The position numbers were made by a program, and so were the translations under genes. The notes below the pieces were generated by a model. That model saw nothing but the letters and a program-made list of their open reading frames with translations, had not been told where the DNA came from and ran no database searches. Below, piece after piece: positions 35,027-44,535 of a stretch of 64,000 bases of DNA (its first letter is position 1; each line of letters starts with the position of its first letter). The stretch covers positions 26,444-90,443 of the forward strand of contig BLLL01000010.1 in the NCBI GenBank assembly GCA_013374015.1, written 5' to 3'. Origin of the DNA: Candidatus Desulfovibrio kirbyi. GTDB lineage: Bacteria > Desulfobacterota > Desulfovibrionia > Desulfovibrionales > Desulfovibrionaceae.

Positions 35027-36418
35027 ATGCAGACCCTGATCAGAAACGGAACGGTGGTACTACCCGATGAGACGATGAAAACGGATCTGCTGCTTGCGGA
35101 CGGTCGCATCGTCGCCTTGGGACACGCTCTCAGGTCTGATGGGGCGGTTACGGTAGACGCTTGCGGCAAGTATATACTGCCCGGCGGGGTAGACGTACAC
35201 ACCCATATAACGCTTGATATCGACGCAGCCGGCACGGATGCCTACTTTGCCGGCACCATGCCCGCTGCCTGCGGCGGCACTACTGCCATTGTGGATCACA
35301 TGGCCTTCATGCCCGAAAAACGTACCCTTGGGCAACATATAGCGGCTTACCGCGCGCTTGCCGAAAACAAGTCCGCTGTGGATTACGGCTTTCATGCCGT
35401 CATACAAACCCGTGATGAAATAAGCCTGCAATCTCTTAAGGCTTTGCCCGGGCAGGGGTACACATCCATTAAAGCCTATATGACCTATGATAATCACCTG
35501 AACGATGAGGCATTGTTCAAACTTCTGCGGTGCACAGATGAACTTGGCATGTTGTGCGCGGTACATGCCGAAAATCATCATGTGATTACCCTGTTGCGCG
35601 CTGAATGTAAGGCCAGGGGGCTTGGCGAACCGAAATGGCACGCCAGAAGCCGCCCTCCCCGCAGCGAGGCCGAGGCAATAAGCCGCGTACTGCATCTGGC
35701 GGCTATGGCCGGCGATGCCCCCGTGTATATTGTGCATTTGTCAACCGCGCTGGGGCTTGCTGAAATACGCAAGGCCAGGGCGCAGGGGCAGAAGAATATT
35801 TTTGCGGAAACCTGCACTCAGTATCTTACCCTTACAGAAGAACGCTATTGCGACAAGGAACAGGGTGCCAACTACATCATTGCCCCGCCGCTACGCGCGC
35901 AGGCGGATGTGGATGCCCTCTGGCATGGTTTGATAAACGGCGAAATACAAACTGTCGCCTCGGATCATTGTCCTTTTACAAGGGCAGACAAGGCGCGCGG
36001 GCGTGGCGACTTCACCTGTTGCGCCTGCGGCGCGCCCGGTATCGAAGAACGCTTTCCCCTGCTGTTTTCCGAAGGCGTTGCCAAGGGCCGTCTTTCCCTG
36101 AACGCCTTTGCCGCCCTTATTGCCGCAAACCCGGCCAAACTCACCGGGCTGTATCCGAAAAAGGGCGCGCTTATGTCCGGTTCCGATGCGGACATTGTTA
36201 TTCTGGATCCGGGACTTGATCCGGCAAATGAATACACGCTGTCGGCGTCAGATCTGCACGGCCCCTCGGATTATTCAGCCTATGAGGGCTTCAGACTTAC
36301 AGGCCGCATTGAAGCGGTGTATTTACGCGGTCGCCGTATCGTTCACAACAATTCCTATACAGGCAAACCCGGCGACGGGCAGTTTTTGCAACGGGGGCGC
36401 AGCATGCTTTCAGGTTAA
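35027..36418 (+). CDS. hyuA: Dihydropyrimidinase/hydantoinase (HyuA-type amidohydrolase)
   Basis: 463 residues. Cyclic-amide hydrolase of the amidohydrolase superfamily. Metal ligands are in GGVDVHTHI; the carboxylated lysine is in YTSIKAYMTYDN; later ligands are in CAVHAENHH and VYIVHLST, and the catalytic Asp in VASDHCPFT. It would open a five- or six-membered ring imide such as a hydantoin-like purine product. The E. coli orthologue (hyuA) lies in the same cluster. The ATG at 35027 is used because the upstream frame overlaps ygeW. Confidence 0.9.
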   Translation: MQTLIRNGTVVLPDETMKTDLLLADGRIVALGHALRSDGAVTVDACGKYILPGGVDVHTHITLDIDAAGTDAYFAGTMPAACGGTTAIVDHMAFMPEKRTLGQHIAAYRALAENKSAVDYGFHAVIQTRDEISLQSLKALPGQGYTSIKAYMTYDNHLNDEALFKLLRCTDELGMLCAVHAENHHVITLLRAECKARGLGEPKWHARSRPPRSEAEAISRVLHLAAMAGDAPVYIVHLSTALGLAEIRKARAQGQKNIFAETCTQYLTLTEERYCDKEQGANYIIAPPLRAQADVDALWHGLINGEIQTVASDHCPFTRADKARGRGDFTCCACGAPGIEERFPLLFSEGVAKGRLSLNAFAALIAANPAKLTGLYPKKGALMSGSDADIVILDPGLDPANEYTLSASDLHGPSDYSAYEGFRLTGRIEAVYLRGRRIVHNNSYTGKPGDGQFLQRGRSMLSG

Positions 36419-36440
36419 TTTTGTAATTTTGGAGGGATAA

Positions 36441-37724
36441 ATGCTATACTTACGCAACGCAAGATATCTCGACAGTGTCACCTTTACCCTTTTTGAGGGC
36501 AATATTGCCGTGGAAGAAGGCAAAAATGGCGGCATCTGTCTGGATGCGGCTATCCCCCCCTTGTCGGAACGTAATGCTGGCGATAGCGAGTTCGACTGCA
36601 AGGGGAAGCTCGTCATGCGAGCGCTTGCCTGCGGTCATCATCATATCTATTCCATACTCTCACGGGGCATGCCGCCCCCGCAAAGAACGCCGCGGAGCTT
36701 CAACGACATGCTGGAGCTTGTGTGGTGGCGGCTGGACAAATGCCTTGATAACGACATGACCTATGTTTCGGCGCTGGCTGCCGGACTTTTTATGGCAAAA
36801 AATGGCGTGACTTTTTGCATTGACCACCACGCCTCCCCGTTGGCGGTTGACGGCTCTCTTTCAGCCATATCCAGAGCTTTTGAGCAAATCGGCATTGGGT
36901 ATCTGCTCTGCCACGAAACCTCTGACCGTGACGGCACTGACGTTGCCATGAAAAGCCTTGCCGAGCACGAGCGCTTTTTTGCCGCGGGCGGTAAGGGGCA
37001 TGTGGGACTGCACGCTTCCTTCACCGTGTCCGATGATACCTTAAAGGCCGCTGTCACTCTGGCGCAGAAGTACAATACCGGCATTCACATTCATGTAGCC
37101 GAAGCCAAATCCGATCAGGACCACTGCCTTGCCGCTTACGGCAAAACAGTGGTGCGGCGGATGAAGGATGCGGGCGTGCTGGATATGCCAAAAACCATTC
37201 TTGGACATTGCGTGCATGTGAGTGAGGAAGACAAGGCCATTCTGGCCACCTCGCCTGTCTGGATAGCCCAGAATGTCGAATCCAACATGAACAATAACGT
37301 GGGGCTTGGCGATTACAGCTTCAGCAAAAACGTCATGTTCGGCACCGACGGCATGCATTCCGACATGATTCGCTCTGCCCAGGCAGCCTATTTCACAGGT
37401 GTGATGACAGAAGGACAGACGCCTGACGGGGCATACAAGCGTTTGCGCAACGTCCACCGCCACAGCGCATTGCACGGGCCTGTGGGCGACGGGGCCAACA
37501 ACCTCATGATTTTACGCTACGACAGTCCGACTCCGCTTGTGCCGGGTCTGCCCCGGGGCAACGCGCTTGGGCACTTCTTTTACGGTCTTTCGGCAAAAAA
37601 CGTCAGCGCCGTGGTGAGCCAGGGCAAAATTATTGTGGCAAACGGTCAGCTTGTCAGTTACGATGAAGAAGAAATTTTAGCCGCAGCCTGTGAGCAAGGC
37701 AAGCGGCTGTGGGAAAAAATGTAA
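36441..37724 (+). CDS. ssnA: SsnA-type aminohydrolase
   Basis: 427 residues. Amidohydrolase-superfamily deaminase related to guanine/chlorohydrolase enzymes: ALACGHHHIYS metal site, GLHASFTVSDDTL, IHIHVAEAKSDQ, ILGHCVHV and the aspartate block FGTDGMHSD. It would remove an amino group from a purine (for example guanine to xanthine). The gene carries GGAGG before its ATG and follows the hydantoinase by 22 bases. ssnA is a marker of the selenium-linked purine cluster. Confidence 0.92.
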   Translation: MLYLRNARYLDSVTFTLFEGNIAVEEGKNGGICLDAAIPPLSERNAGDSEFDCKGKLVMRALACGHHHIYSILSRGMPPPQRTPRSFNDMLELVWWRLDKCLDNDMTYVSALAAGLFMAKNGVTFCIDHHASPLAVDGSLSAISRAFEQIGIGYLLCHETSDRDGTDVAMKSLAEHERFFAAGGKGHVGLHASFTVSDDTLKAAVTLAQKYNTGIHIHVAEAKSDQDHCLAAYGKTVVRRMKDAGVLDMPKTILGHCVHVSEEDKAILATSPVWIAQNVESNMNNNVGLGDYSFSKNVMFGTDGMHSDMIRSAQAAYFTGVMTEGQTPDGAYKRLRNVHRHSALHGPVGDGANNLMILRYDSPTPLVPGLPRGNALGHFFYGLSAKNVSAVVSQGKIIVANGQLVSYDEEEILAAACEQGKRLWEKM

Positions 37725-37737
37725 AAATGGAGGGGCA

Positions 37738-40431
37738 ATGGCTGGCGATCACATGCACGGCTTGAGCGCTGAGCAGTTACTGAAATGGATTTTGGCTGAT
37801 CTTGAAAGAGGTTCTGTTTTCGGCATCGTAAAAGATCTTTTCTTTATCCCAAAAGGTAGCGATCCCTTCCGCATGCAGCGGTATAACGTCACACTGGAAA
37901 CCCCGCTGGGCGCGGCCGCCGGCCCGCACACCCAGATGGCTCAGAACATCATCGCCGCATGGTTCTGCGGAGCGCGTTACATGGAACTTAAAACCGTGCA
38001 GACGCTTGATGCGATTACGGTGTCAAAGCCCTGTATTGATATGAAAGATGAGGGGTACAACTGTGAGTGGTCGCAGGAGCTCAGTCTGGATAAAAGTTAC
38101 GCCGAGTATTTGACGGCATGGGTTTTGCTGCACATCCTGCACCACCATATGGGCTTTGCGGGTAAACCCGGCATGATTTTCAACATGAGTGCCGGCTACA
38201 GCATGGAGGGTATTTTAACCCCGAAAATGCAGCATTTTTTGGACAGCATGCAAGATGCTTCCAAGGATGTGCAGGATTTGAAGCGGCGTCTTGCGCAGTT
38301 TTACCCCGCTACGGCTGATATTGATATTCCGGGCTGCATCAGTGACAATCTTACTATTTCCTGTATGCACGGCTGCCCGCCCGCTGAAGTGGAAAAAATA
38401 GCCCTATACTTCATTGAAGATCGAAAACTCAACACCACGCTCAAGATGAACCCAACCTTGCTTGGGCCAAATCGCCTGCGCGGTATTTTGAACAAAACAC
38501 TGGGCTATGAAGTGGAAGTGCCGGATATTGCCTTTGAGCACGATCTTCCCTACGAAGAAGCCCTGCGCATTATCAAAAGCTGTCGCGAGGCCGGCGCAAG
38601 GGTCGGCAAGCCGTTCTCCGTCAAGCTTACCAATACCCTTGAAACCACAAACGCGAAGCAGAATCTGCCGGACAGTGAAAAAATGGTCTACATGAGCGGC
38701 AGGTCGTTGCATCCCATCTCCATTGCCGTGGCTGAGCGTCTGCAAAAAGACTTTGCCGGCGACCTGGATATTTCCTTCTGTGCAGGAGTAGATGCGTTGA
38801 ATGTGGTTGACACTCTTGCCTGCGGCCTTTCTCCGATCACCGTCTGTTCTGACCTTCTAAAACCCGGTGGGTACGGACGTCTGGCGCAGTACATTGTTAA
38901 CTTGCGCCAGGCATTAAAGAAGGCCGAAGCCGACAGCATTGAAGACTTTATTATAAGCAGGGCCAAGGCCGGCGGGCTAAAAAACGACTGCGGCGATGTG
39001 TACAGGTCAGCCATACTGAAAAATCTTGAAACCTATGCAGCGCAGGTGACCGCGGAAGGCTCGCGCTACGCCAAGGCTAACGGTTCCGGAGATGTGAAAA
39101 GCCTCCGTCCGTTGCCTGCGCTTGACTGCGCCGCCGCGCCCTGTATGAGTGCCTGTCCGGCGCGGCAGCCCGTGCCCGTCTATCTTGCATATGCGGCATC
39201 TGGCGATATGGATGGTGCGCTCAGGGCTATCTATACCACCAACCCCTTCCCGCACGTGCTCGGCAAGATGTGCAATCAGGCCTGTAAGTCAAAGTGTATG
39301 CGTGGTCATTATGATGAAGGTTTGCATATCCGCGATATCAAGCGCTGCGCAGCGGAGGCGGGTAAGGGCAACGCCGTAAAGCCGGCGCCTTTCAACGGAC
39401 GCGCGGTTGTCGTAATCGGTGGTGGGGTAGCCGGGCTCACCTGCGCGTACTACCTGGCGCTTTCCGGCTGCAAAGTCAGCGTGTATGAGGCAAGCGACAA
39501 ACTCGGCGGGCGCATGCTGAGCAAGATGAGCCGCGAGACGGAGCGTACTGCCAGGGATGTGGGCGCCATATTGGCCCTTGGGGTGACAGTGCACACCAAT
39601 CACCGCGTAAGTGAAGGCGCGGACAAGTTCAAGGCATCCTGCGCGGCGGTATATGACTCAACCACAGAAAACAGCCTTTCTCTGGTTGAATCTGTAGGCC
39701 GCGGCAGGCGCGCGGCAATGGATATTTTATCCGGACTGGAAATTATTCCGCCGGTTGAATCCGCACATAGCGCCGGTCTTGATTACACTGCCCTGCGCGC
39801 AAAGCAGGCATACCGCGTTGCGTCTCACGGCAAAACCACAGCTTGTGAGGATGTTGTCGTGGAGGCAGGCCGCTGTCTGTCGTGCGACCGTTACTGCGGT
39901 ATCTGCGTTAGCGTGTGTCCCAACAGGGCCAACGTGTTGCTTGCTTCGCAAATGCGCTCATATCCCGTGCAGGAGGCCGTGCGCGCCAAGGAAGGGGTGC
40001 GCATAGTTACCTTGGCTCAGGGGAGTGTGCGCCTCCCTTGGCAAGTGGTGAATCTGGGTGACTTTTGCAATGAATGTGGCAACTGCTCGGCTTTTTGTCC
40101 CTCCATGGATGCGCCTTATCGCGTAAAATTTCGTCTGCACCTCTCGGAAAAATCCTTTGCGGCGGATCAAAACGGCCTGTTGCGCCTTTCGGCAACAGTT
40201 ACCGAAGGCAAACGTCAGGGCGAAAATTTTAGTTTGCGCGCTGAATCCGACGTGTATGTCTACAAAGACAAGCATGTGCGCGTGAAGCTCGACAGGGTCA
40301 GTCTTGCCGCGCTTGAAGCGGAATTTCTGAATGCAGAAGTCGCGTCCGCTTCACTTTTGCAGGCCGTTCAGGCGGCTATTTTTTCAGAACTCACAGCTGG
40401 CACATCCGCTGTGTGCGCGCCCTTACAATAA
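37738..40431 (+). CDS. ygfK: YgfK-type iron-sulfur flavoprotein, short version
   Basis: 897 residues, against about 1030 for E. coli YgfK (once called a putative selenate reductase subunit). 1-420: dihydroorotate-dehydrogenase-like barrel. About 455-560: iron-sulfur segment of glutamate-synthase type (CMSACPARQPVP, CNQACKSKCMRGHYDEGLHI). From 558: FAD motif VVVIGGGVAGLTCAYYLALS. The region that should hold the second (NAD(P)H) Rossmann motif is missing: about 120 residues are absent between the FAD motif and SVGRGRRAAMDIL. 700-780: two ferredoxin-type clusters (CLSCDRYCGICVSVCPNRA, CNECGNCSAFCPSMD). It probably reduces a purine or passes electrons to or from the hydroxylase. GGAGGGG precedes the ATG. 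Confidence 0.88.
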   Translation: MAGDHMHGLSAEQLLKWILADLERGSVFGIVKDLFFIPKGSDPFRMQRYNVTLETPLGAAAGPHTQMAQNIIAAWFCGARYMELKTVQTLDAITVSKPCIDMKDEGYNCEWSQELSLDKSYAEYLTAWVLLHILHHHMGFAGKPGMIFNMSAGYSMEGILTPKMQHFLDSMQDASKDVQDLKRRLAQFYPATADIDIPGCISDNLTISCMHGCPPAEVEKIALYFIEDRKLNTTLKMNPTLLGPNRLRGILNKTLGYEVEVPDIAFEHDLPYEEALRIIKSCREAGARVGKPFSVKLTNTLETTNAKQNLPDSEKMVYMSGRSLHPISIAVAERLQKDFAGDLDISFCAGVDALNVVDTLACGLSPITVCSDLLKPGGYGRLAQYIVNLRQALKKAEADSIEDFIISRAKAGGLKNDCGDVYRSAILKNLETYAAQVTAEGSRYAKANGSGDVKSLRPLPALDCAAAPCMSACPARQPVPVYLAYAASGDMDGALRAIYTTNPFPHVLGKMCNQACKSKCMRGHYDEGLHIRDIKRCAAEAGKGNAVKPAPFNGRAVVVIGGGVAGLTCAYYLALSGCKVSVYEASDKLGGRMLSKMSRETERTARDVGAILALGVTVHTNHRVSEGADKFKASCAAVYDSTTENSLSLVESVGRGRRAAMDILSGLEIIPPVESAHSAGLDYTALRAKQAYRVASHGKTTACEDVVVEAGRCLSCDRYCGICVSVCPNRANVLLASQMRSYPVQEAVRAKEGVRIVTLAQGSVRLPWQVVNLGDFCNECGNCSAFCPSMDAPYRVKFRLHLSEKSFAADQNGLLRLSATVTEGKRQGENFSLRAESDVYVYKDKHVRVKLDRVSLAALEAEFLNAEVASASLLQAVQAAIFSELTAGTSAVCAPLQ

Positions 40432-40462
40432 TAACCTCACTACACTGTCTAGGAGACACAGA

Positions 40463-41917
40463 ATGGAAAACAAACAGTCATCTCAAAAACCTGTCAGCGA
40501 ACTCATCTACCCCCTAGACGCTAACCCGCCTTTCGGCGTGACCGTGCTTGCCGCCGTGCAGCACATTCTGGCCATGATAATAGGCGTTATGACGCCACCG
40601 CTCATTGTTGCGAACGCTTTTGGCGCTCCTGCTGACGCTGTGGCCTATCTTGTCAGCATGTCGCTTTTTTTTGCCGGGGCGAGTATTTTTGTACAGGTAA
40701 CTCGTCCTTTCGGCATCGGCTCCGGCATGCTCAACGTGCAGGCAACTTCCTTTGCCTTTCCGGCCACGCTTATTTCCATAGGCATGGCCTTTATGCAGAC
40801 TCAGGGCATGACTTGGGATGCAACCCTGCGCACCCTTTTCGGCATCTGTTTTGTCGGCGCTTTCTGGCTGGTTTTGGGCGCGTACATCATTGTGTATCTG
40901 CGCAAGATAATCACCCACACTGTTGCAGGTGTTACTGTGCTTATGATCGGCGCTTCCCTTGTCAAGGTGGGCGCGGTTGATCTGGGCGGCGGTTTTGCCG
41001 CCATGAAGGCTGGTTCCTTTGGAGATTTGAGCAACCTTTTGCTGGGCGCCATTGTTATTTTGTCTGTGGTGTTTGTCAATCGCCTGAAAAATCCCATTTT
41101 CCGCATGTGCTCACTGGTGCTTGGCATGGGCGTGGGCTTTCTGGTCGCAATAATCATGGGCAAGGTGGATTGGAATATTTTAACCCATCCGCGCAGCTAT
41201 TTTATGCTGCCCGTGCCCTTCAAGTTCGGTTTCTTCGGCTTTGACTGGGAAGCCTTCGGAATATGTTCCTTCATCTTCCTCGTGCTCATTATTGAAGCCA
41301 TTGGCGACATTACGGCAACAGCCTCAGTGTCTGAGCAACCCACGCACGGTCCCCTGTATCGTAGCCGCCTTAAAGGCGGCATATTGTGCGGCGGCGTGTT
41401 CTCGGCCATAGCCGCCGTGTTTGGCTGCTTCCCCCAGATCACCTTTGCCCAGAATAACGGTGTCATTCAGCTTTCAGGCGTTGCCAGTCGCAAGGTTGGC
41501 CGTTTTTGCGGCGTACTGTTCATGCTGTTTGCCATCTTCCCTGTGGTGGTGGTGTTCTTTGAACTGCTGCCGCGCCCTGTGCTTGGCGGGGCGCTGGTTG
41601 TGCTGTTCGGCACCATTGCCACCTCAGGCATACGCATTTTGGCGGAACATGGCGTAAACAGGCGTGAAAGCATTATCATTGCCACGTCTATCGGTATTGG
41701 GCTTGTTTCCATGTTAACGCCCGACATTTTTGCCAAGATGCCGCAGTTTTTTAAAATATTCTTCCATTCCCCTGTGGTTGCGGGCGGTGTTACAGCCATG
41801 ATTGTACACCAGATACTGCCCAGGCCGCCTTTTGTCGCTGAGGACGAAGAAGACGAGGCGGAGATCCATCCCATGCAGGAAATGTACATCGAAGAACCTA
41901 ATGACGAAGCGCGCTGA
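40463..41917 (+). CDS. NCS2-family nucleobase (xanthine/urate) permease
   Basis: 484 residues with about 12-14 membrane segments. NCS2 symporters take up purines with protons. Landmarks: PPFGVTVLAAVQHILAMIIG (first segment, with the conserved Gln-His), the substrate residues near FLVLIIEAIGDITATASVS, and the motif FAQNNGVIQLSGVASRKVGRF. The N- and C-terminal tails are polar. Between ygfK and the xanthine-dehydrogenase gene, it is the probable entry route for the purine substrate. Confidence 0.92.
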   Translation: MENKQSSQKPVSELIYPLDANPPFGVTVLAAVQHILAMIIGVMTPPLIVANAFGAPADAVAYLVSMSLFFAGASIFVQVTRPFGIGSGMLNVQATSFAFPATLISIGMAFMQTQGMTWDATLRTLFGICFVGAFWLVLGAYIIVYLRKIITHTVAGVTVLMIGASLVKVGAVDLGGGFAAMKAGSFGDLSNLLLGAIVILSVVFVNRLKNPIFRMCSLVLGMGVGFLVAIIMGKVDWNILTHPRSYFMLPVPFKFGFFGFDWEAFGICSFIFLVLIIEAIGDITATASVSEQPTHGPLYRSRLKGGILCGGVFSAIAAVFGCFPQITFAQNNGVIQLSGVASRKVGRFCGVLFMLFAIFPVVVVFFELLPRPVLGGALVVLFGTIATSGIRILAEHGVNRRESIIIATSIGIGLVSMLTPDIFAKMPQFFKIFFHSPVVAGGVTAMIVHQILPRPPFVAEDEEDEAEIHPMQEMYIEEPNDEAR

Positions 41918-41945
41918 GTGGACTTTATAGTGACAGGGGGTGGCT

Positions 41946-44522
41946 ATGGCTACATTTACAGTGAACGGCAAGACCGTAACTGCCAATAACGACAGCAAGA
42001 AGCTTTTGGTTTTCTTGCGGGAAGATTTGCGGCTTATTTCCGTCAAAAACGGCTGCGGTGAAGGCGCCTGCGGCACCTGCACGGTGCTTGTTGACGGCAA
42101 GACCACACGCGCCTGCATACCAACCGTGGGCAAGACGGAAGGCAAAAGTGTCATCACCGTGGAGGGTTTGAACCAAAGGGAAAAAGACGTCTATGCCTAT
42201 GCCTTTGCCGAAGCAGGGGCGGTGCAGTGCGGTTTCTGCATTCCAGGTATGGTCATCAGCGCCAAGGGGCTTTTAGATACTACGCCAAGCCCTACGCGCG
42301 AAGAAGTGAAAAAGGCCCTGCGCGGGAATATTTGCCGCTGCACGGGCTATGTAAAGATTGAAGACGCCGTGCTTTTGGCGGCGGAGATGTTCAGGAACAG
42401 CACGCCCGTTCCGGAGGCGGATCACAATGGCGGACTCGGCGAGAACTGCCTTCGCCTGGACGCGAAGGAAAAAACTCTGGGTTACGGGGAATATGTGGAT
42501 GACCTTATCTTTGAAGATATGCTCTACGCCAAGGCCCTGCGCGCAAAGTATCCCAGAGCGAGAGTGCTCACCATAAATACGGAAAAGGCGGCGCGACATC
42601 CTGATGCCGTGCGCATCATTACCGCCGCCGACATTCCCGGCAACAAGAAGCTGGGGCATCTGGTCAAGGACTGGGATGCGCTGATAGCCGTCGGCGAAAC
42701 AACGCGCTATGTGGGTGATGCCGTGGCGCTGGCTGTAACCGGAAGCAGGGAAACGCTTGATGAGGTGCTGGCCCTTATTGATGTGGAATATGAGGAGTTA
42801 AAACCTCTTGCTTCGCCTGCGGAAGCCCTTGCTCCTGGCGCACCGCTCATACATGAGTCCGGCAACCTGTTGCGTGAGGAAATACTTAACAGGGGTGATG
42901 CCGACGCTGCCATTGCCGGCGCCAGGCATGTAGTGAGCCGGCACTATTCCCTGCCCTTTACAGAACATGCCTTCATGGAGCCGGAGTGCGCCATCGCCAT
43001 GCCCGAAGACGATGGTATTTTAGTATATACCGGTGGGCAGAGCGTCTATGACGAACAGCACGAAATATCAAGTCTGCTTGGCCTGCCGCACGAGAAGGTG
43101 CATGTGCATTCGCAGCTCGTGGGCGGTGGCTTTGGCGGCAAGGAAGACATGGCGGTGCAGCACCATGCGGCGCTGGCTGCCTGGATAGTGAAAAAACCGG
43201 TCAAGGTCAGACTTTCCCGTCAGGAAAGTCTGATGGTGCACCCCAAGCGTCATGCCATGGAAATAGACTGCACCACGGCGTGCGATGAAAACGGCATCAT
43301 TCTTGGAGCCAAATTCACCATCATTTCAGACACAGGGGCCTATGCCTCACTGGGTGGGCCGGTATTGCAGCGGGCATGCACGCATGCGGGCGGCCCGTAC
43401 AACTTCCAGGATTTTCATGTGGTTGGCAGAGCTGCGTATACCAACAACGTGCCTGCTGGAGCTTTCCGCGGCTTTGGCGTAACGCAGTCGGCCTTTGCCA
43501 TGGAATGCAACCTCAACCTGCTTGCCGAGATGGTGGGTATCTCGCCCTGGGAGATACGGTACCGCAATGCCGTGCGTCCGGGACAGGCGTTGCCCAACGG
43601 GCAGATTGCCGACGCCACCACAAGTATTGCGCAATGCCTTGAGGCTGTGAAAGAGGTCTATGAAAGCGCGCCATACGCAGGCATTGCCTCCTGCTTCAAG
43701 AACGCGGGCGTCGGCGTCGGCATACCCGATACCGGGCGCTGCGTCATTTCCATTGAGCAGGGTAAACTGCATATACGATCCTCCGCAGCCTGCATAGGGC
43801 AAGGCATGGCAACGGTCATGCTGCAGATGGCCTGCGAATCAACAGGGCTTGCGCCGGATATGTTCATTGTGGAACCGCCGGACACGCGCCGCACTCCCAA
43901 TTCCGGCACTACCACGGCATCGCGTCAGACGCTGGTCAGCGGCGAGGCGGTGACCAGGGCAGCCAAAATGATCAGGGCGGAACTGGATGCCGGCGTTACA
44001 CTGGATGATCTGGAAGGCAGAGAATTCTATGCGGAATATGTTACCGAAACCGATGCCATGGGCAGTTCGAAGCCAAATCCTGTAAGTCATGTGGCCTACG
44101 GCTATGCCGCTCAGGTGGTGCGACTGGACGATCAGGGCAAGGTTACAGACGTGACTGCCGCATATGATGTTGGGCGGGTGGTTAATCCGAAAGCCGCCGA
44201 GGGACAGATTGAAGGCGGTGTTGCTATGGGTCTTGGCTATGCCTTGACCGAGGACTTCCCGGTGGAAGGAGGTTACATCAAGGTCAAATACGGCACATTG
44301 GGACTTTTCAGGGCAACCGAAACCCCGCCCATTACTGTGCGGATCATGAAGCAAAACAGCTTTGGCCCCTTTGCTTACGGTGCCAAAGGTACGGGTGAGC
44401 TTGCCTGCATCCCCACAGCCCCGGCTGTGCAGGGGGCTTATTACAAACTGGATAAGGTGTTCCGTACAAAGCTGCCGCTCGAAAACACCTTTTATAGAAA
44501 ACCTAAAAACAAAAAACAATGA
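41946..44522 (+). CDS. Selenium-dependent xanthine-dehydrogenase-type molybdenum hydroxylase
   Basis: 858 residues. 1-160: two [2Fe-2S] clusters (CGEGACGTCTVLVDGK; CGFC and CRCTGY). 170-858: molybdopterin-binding domains with GGGFGGKED, AFRGFG and the active-site glutamate in GAKGTGELACIP. There is no FAD domain and no separate FAD subunit gene nearby. The family (Se-dependent XDH) needs a labile selenium ligand on molybdenum; the surrounding yedF, selD, yqeB, yqeC and xdhC genes fit this. It probably hydroxylates or, in reverse, dehydroxylates purines. AGGGGG precedes the ATG at 41946. Confidence 0.9.
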   Translation: MATFTVNGKTVTANNDSKKLLVFLREDLRLISVKNGCGEGACGTCTVLVDGKTTRACIPTVGKTEGKSVITVEGLNQREKDVYAYAFAEAGAVQCGFCIPGMVISAKGLLDTTPSPTREEVKKALRGNICRCTGYVKIEDAVLLAAEMFRNSTPVPEADHNGGLGENCLRLDAKEKTLGYGEYVDDLIFEDMLYAKALRAKYPRARVLTINTEKAARHPDAVRIITAADIPGNKKLGHLVKDWDALIAVGETTRYVGDAVALAVTGSRETLDEVLALIDVEYEELKPLASPAEALAPGAPLIHESGNLLREEILNRGDADAAIAGARHVVSRHYSLPFTEHAFMEPECAIAMPEDDGILVYTGGQSVYDEQHEISSLLGLPHEKVHVHSQLVGGGFGGKEDMAVQHHAALAAWIVKKPVKVRLSRQESLMVHPKRHAMEIDCTTACDENGIILGAKFTIISDTGAYASLGGPVLQRACTHAGGPYNFQDFHVVGRAAYTNNVPAGAFRGFGVTQSAFAMECNLNLLAEMVGISPWEIRYRNAVRPGQALPNGQIADATTSIAQCLEAVKEVYESAPYAGIASCFKNAGVGVGIPDTGRCVISIEQGKLHIRSSAACIGQGMATVMLQMACESTGLAPDMFIVEPPDTRRTPNSGTTTASRQTLVSGEAVTRAAKMIRAELDAGVTLDDLEGREFYAEYVTETDAMGSSKPNPVSHVAYGYAAQVVRLDDQGKVTDVTAAYDVGRVVNPKAAEGQIEGGVAMGLGYALTEDFPVEGGYIKVKYGTLGLFRATETPPITVRIMKQNSFGPFAYGAKGTGELACIPTAPAVQGAYYKLDKVFRTKLPLENTFYRKPKNKKQ

Positions 44523-44535
44523 AAGGGGGAAGGTG

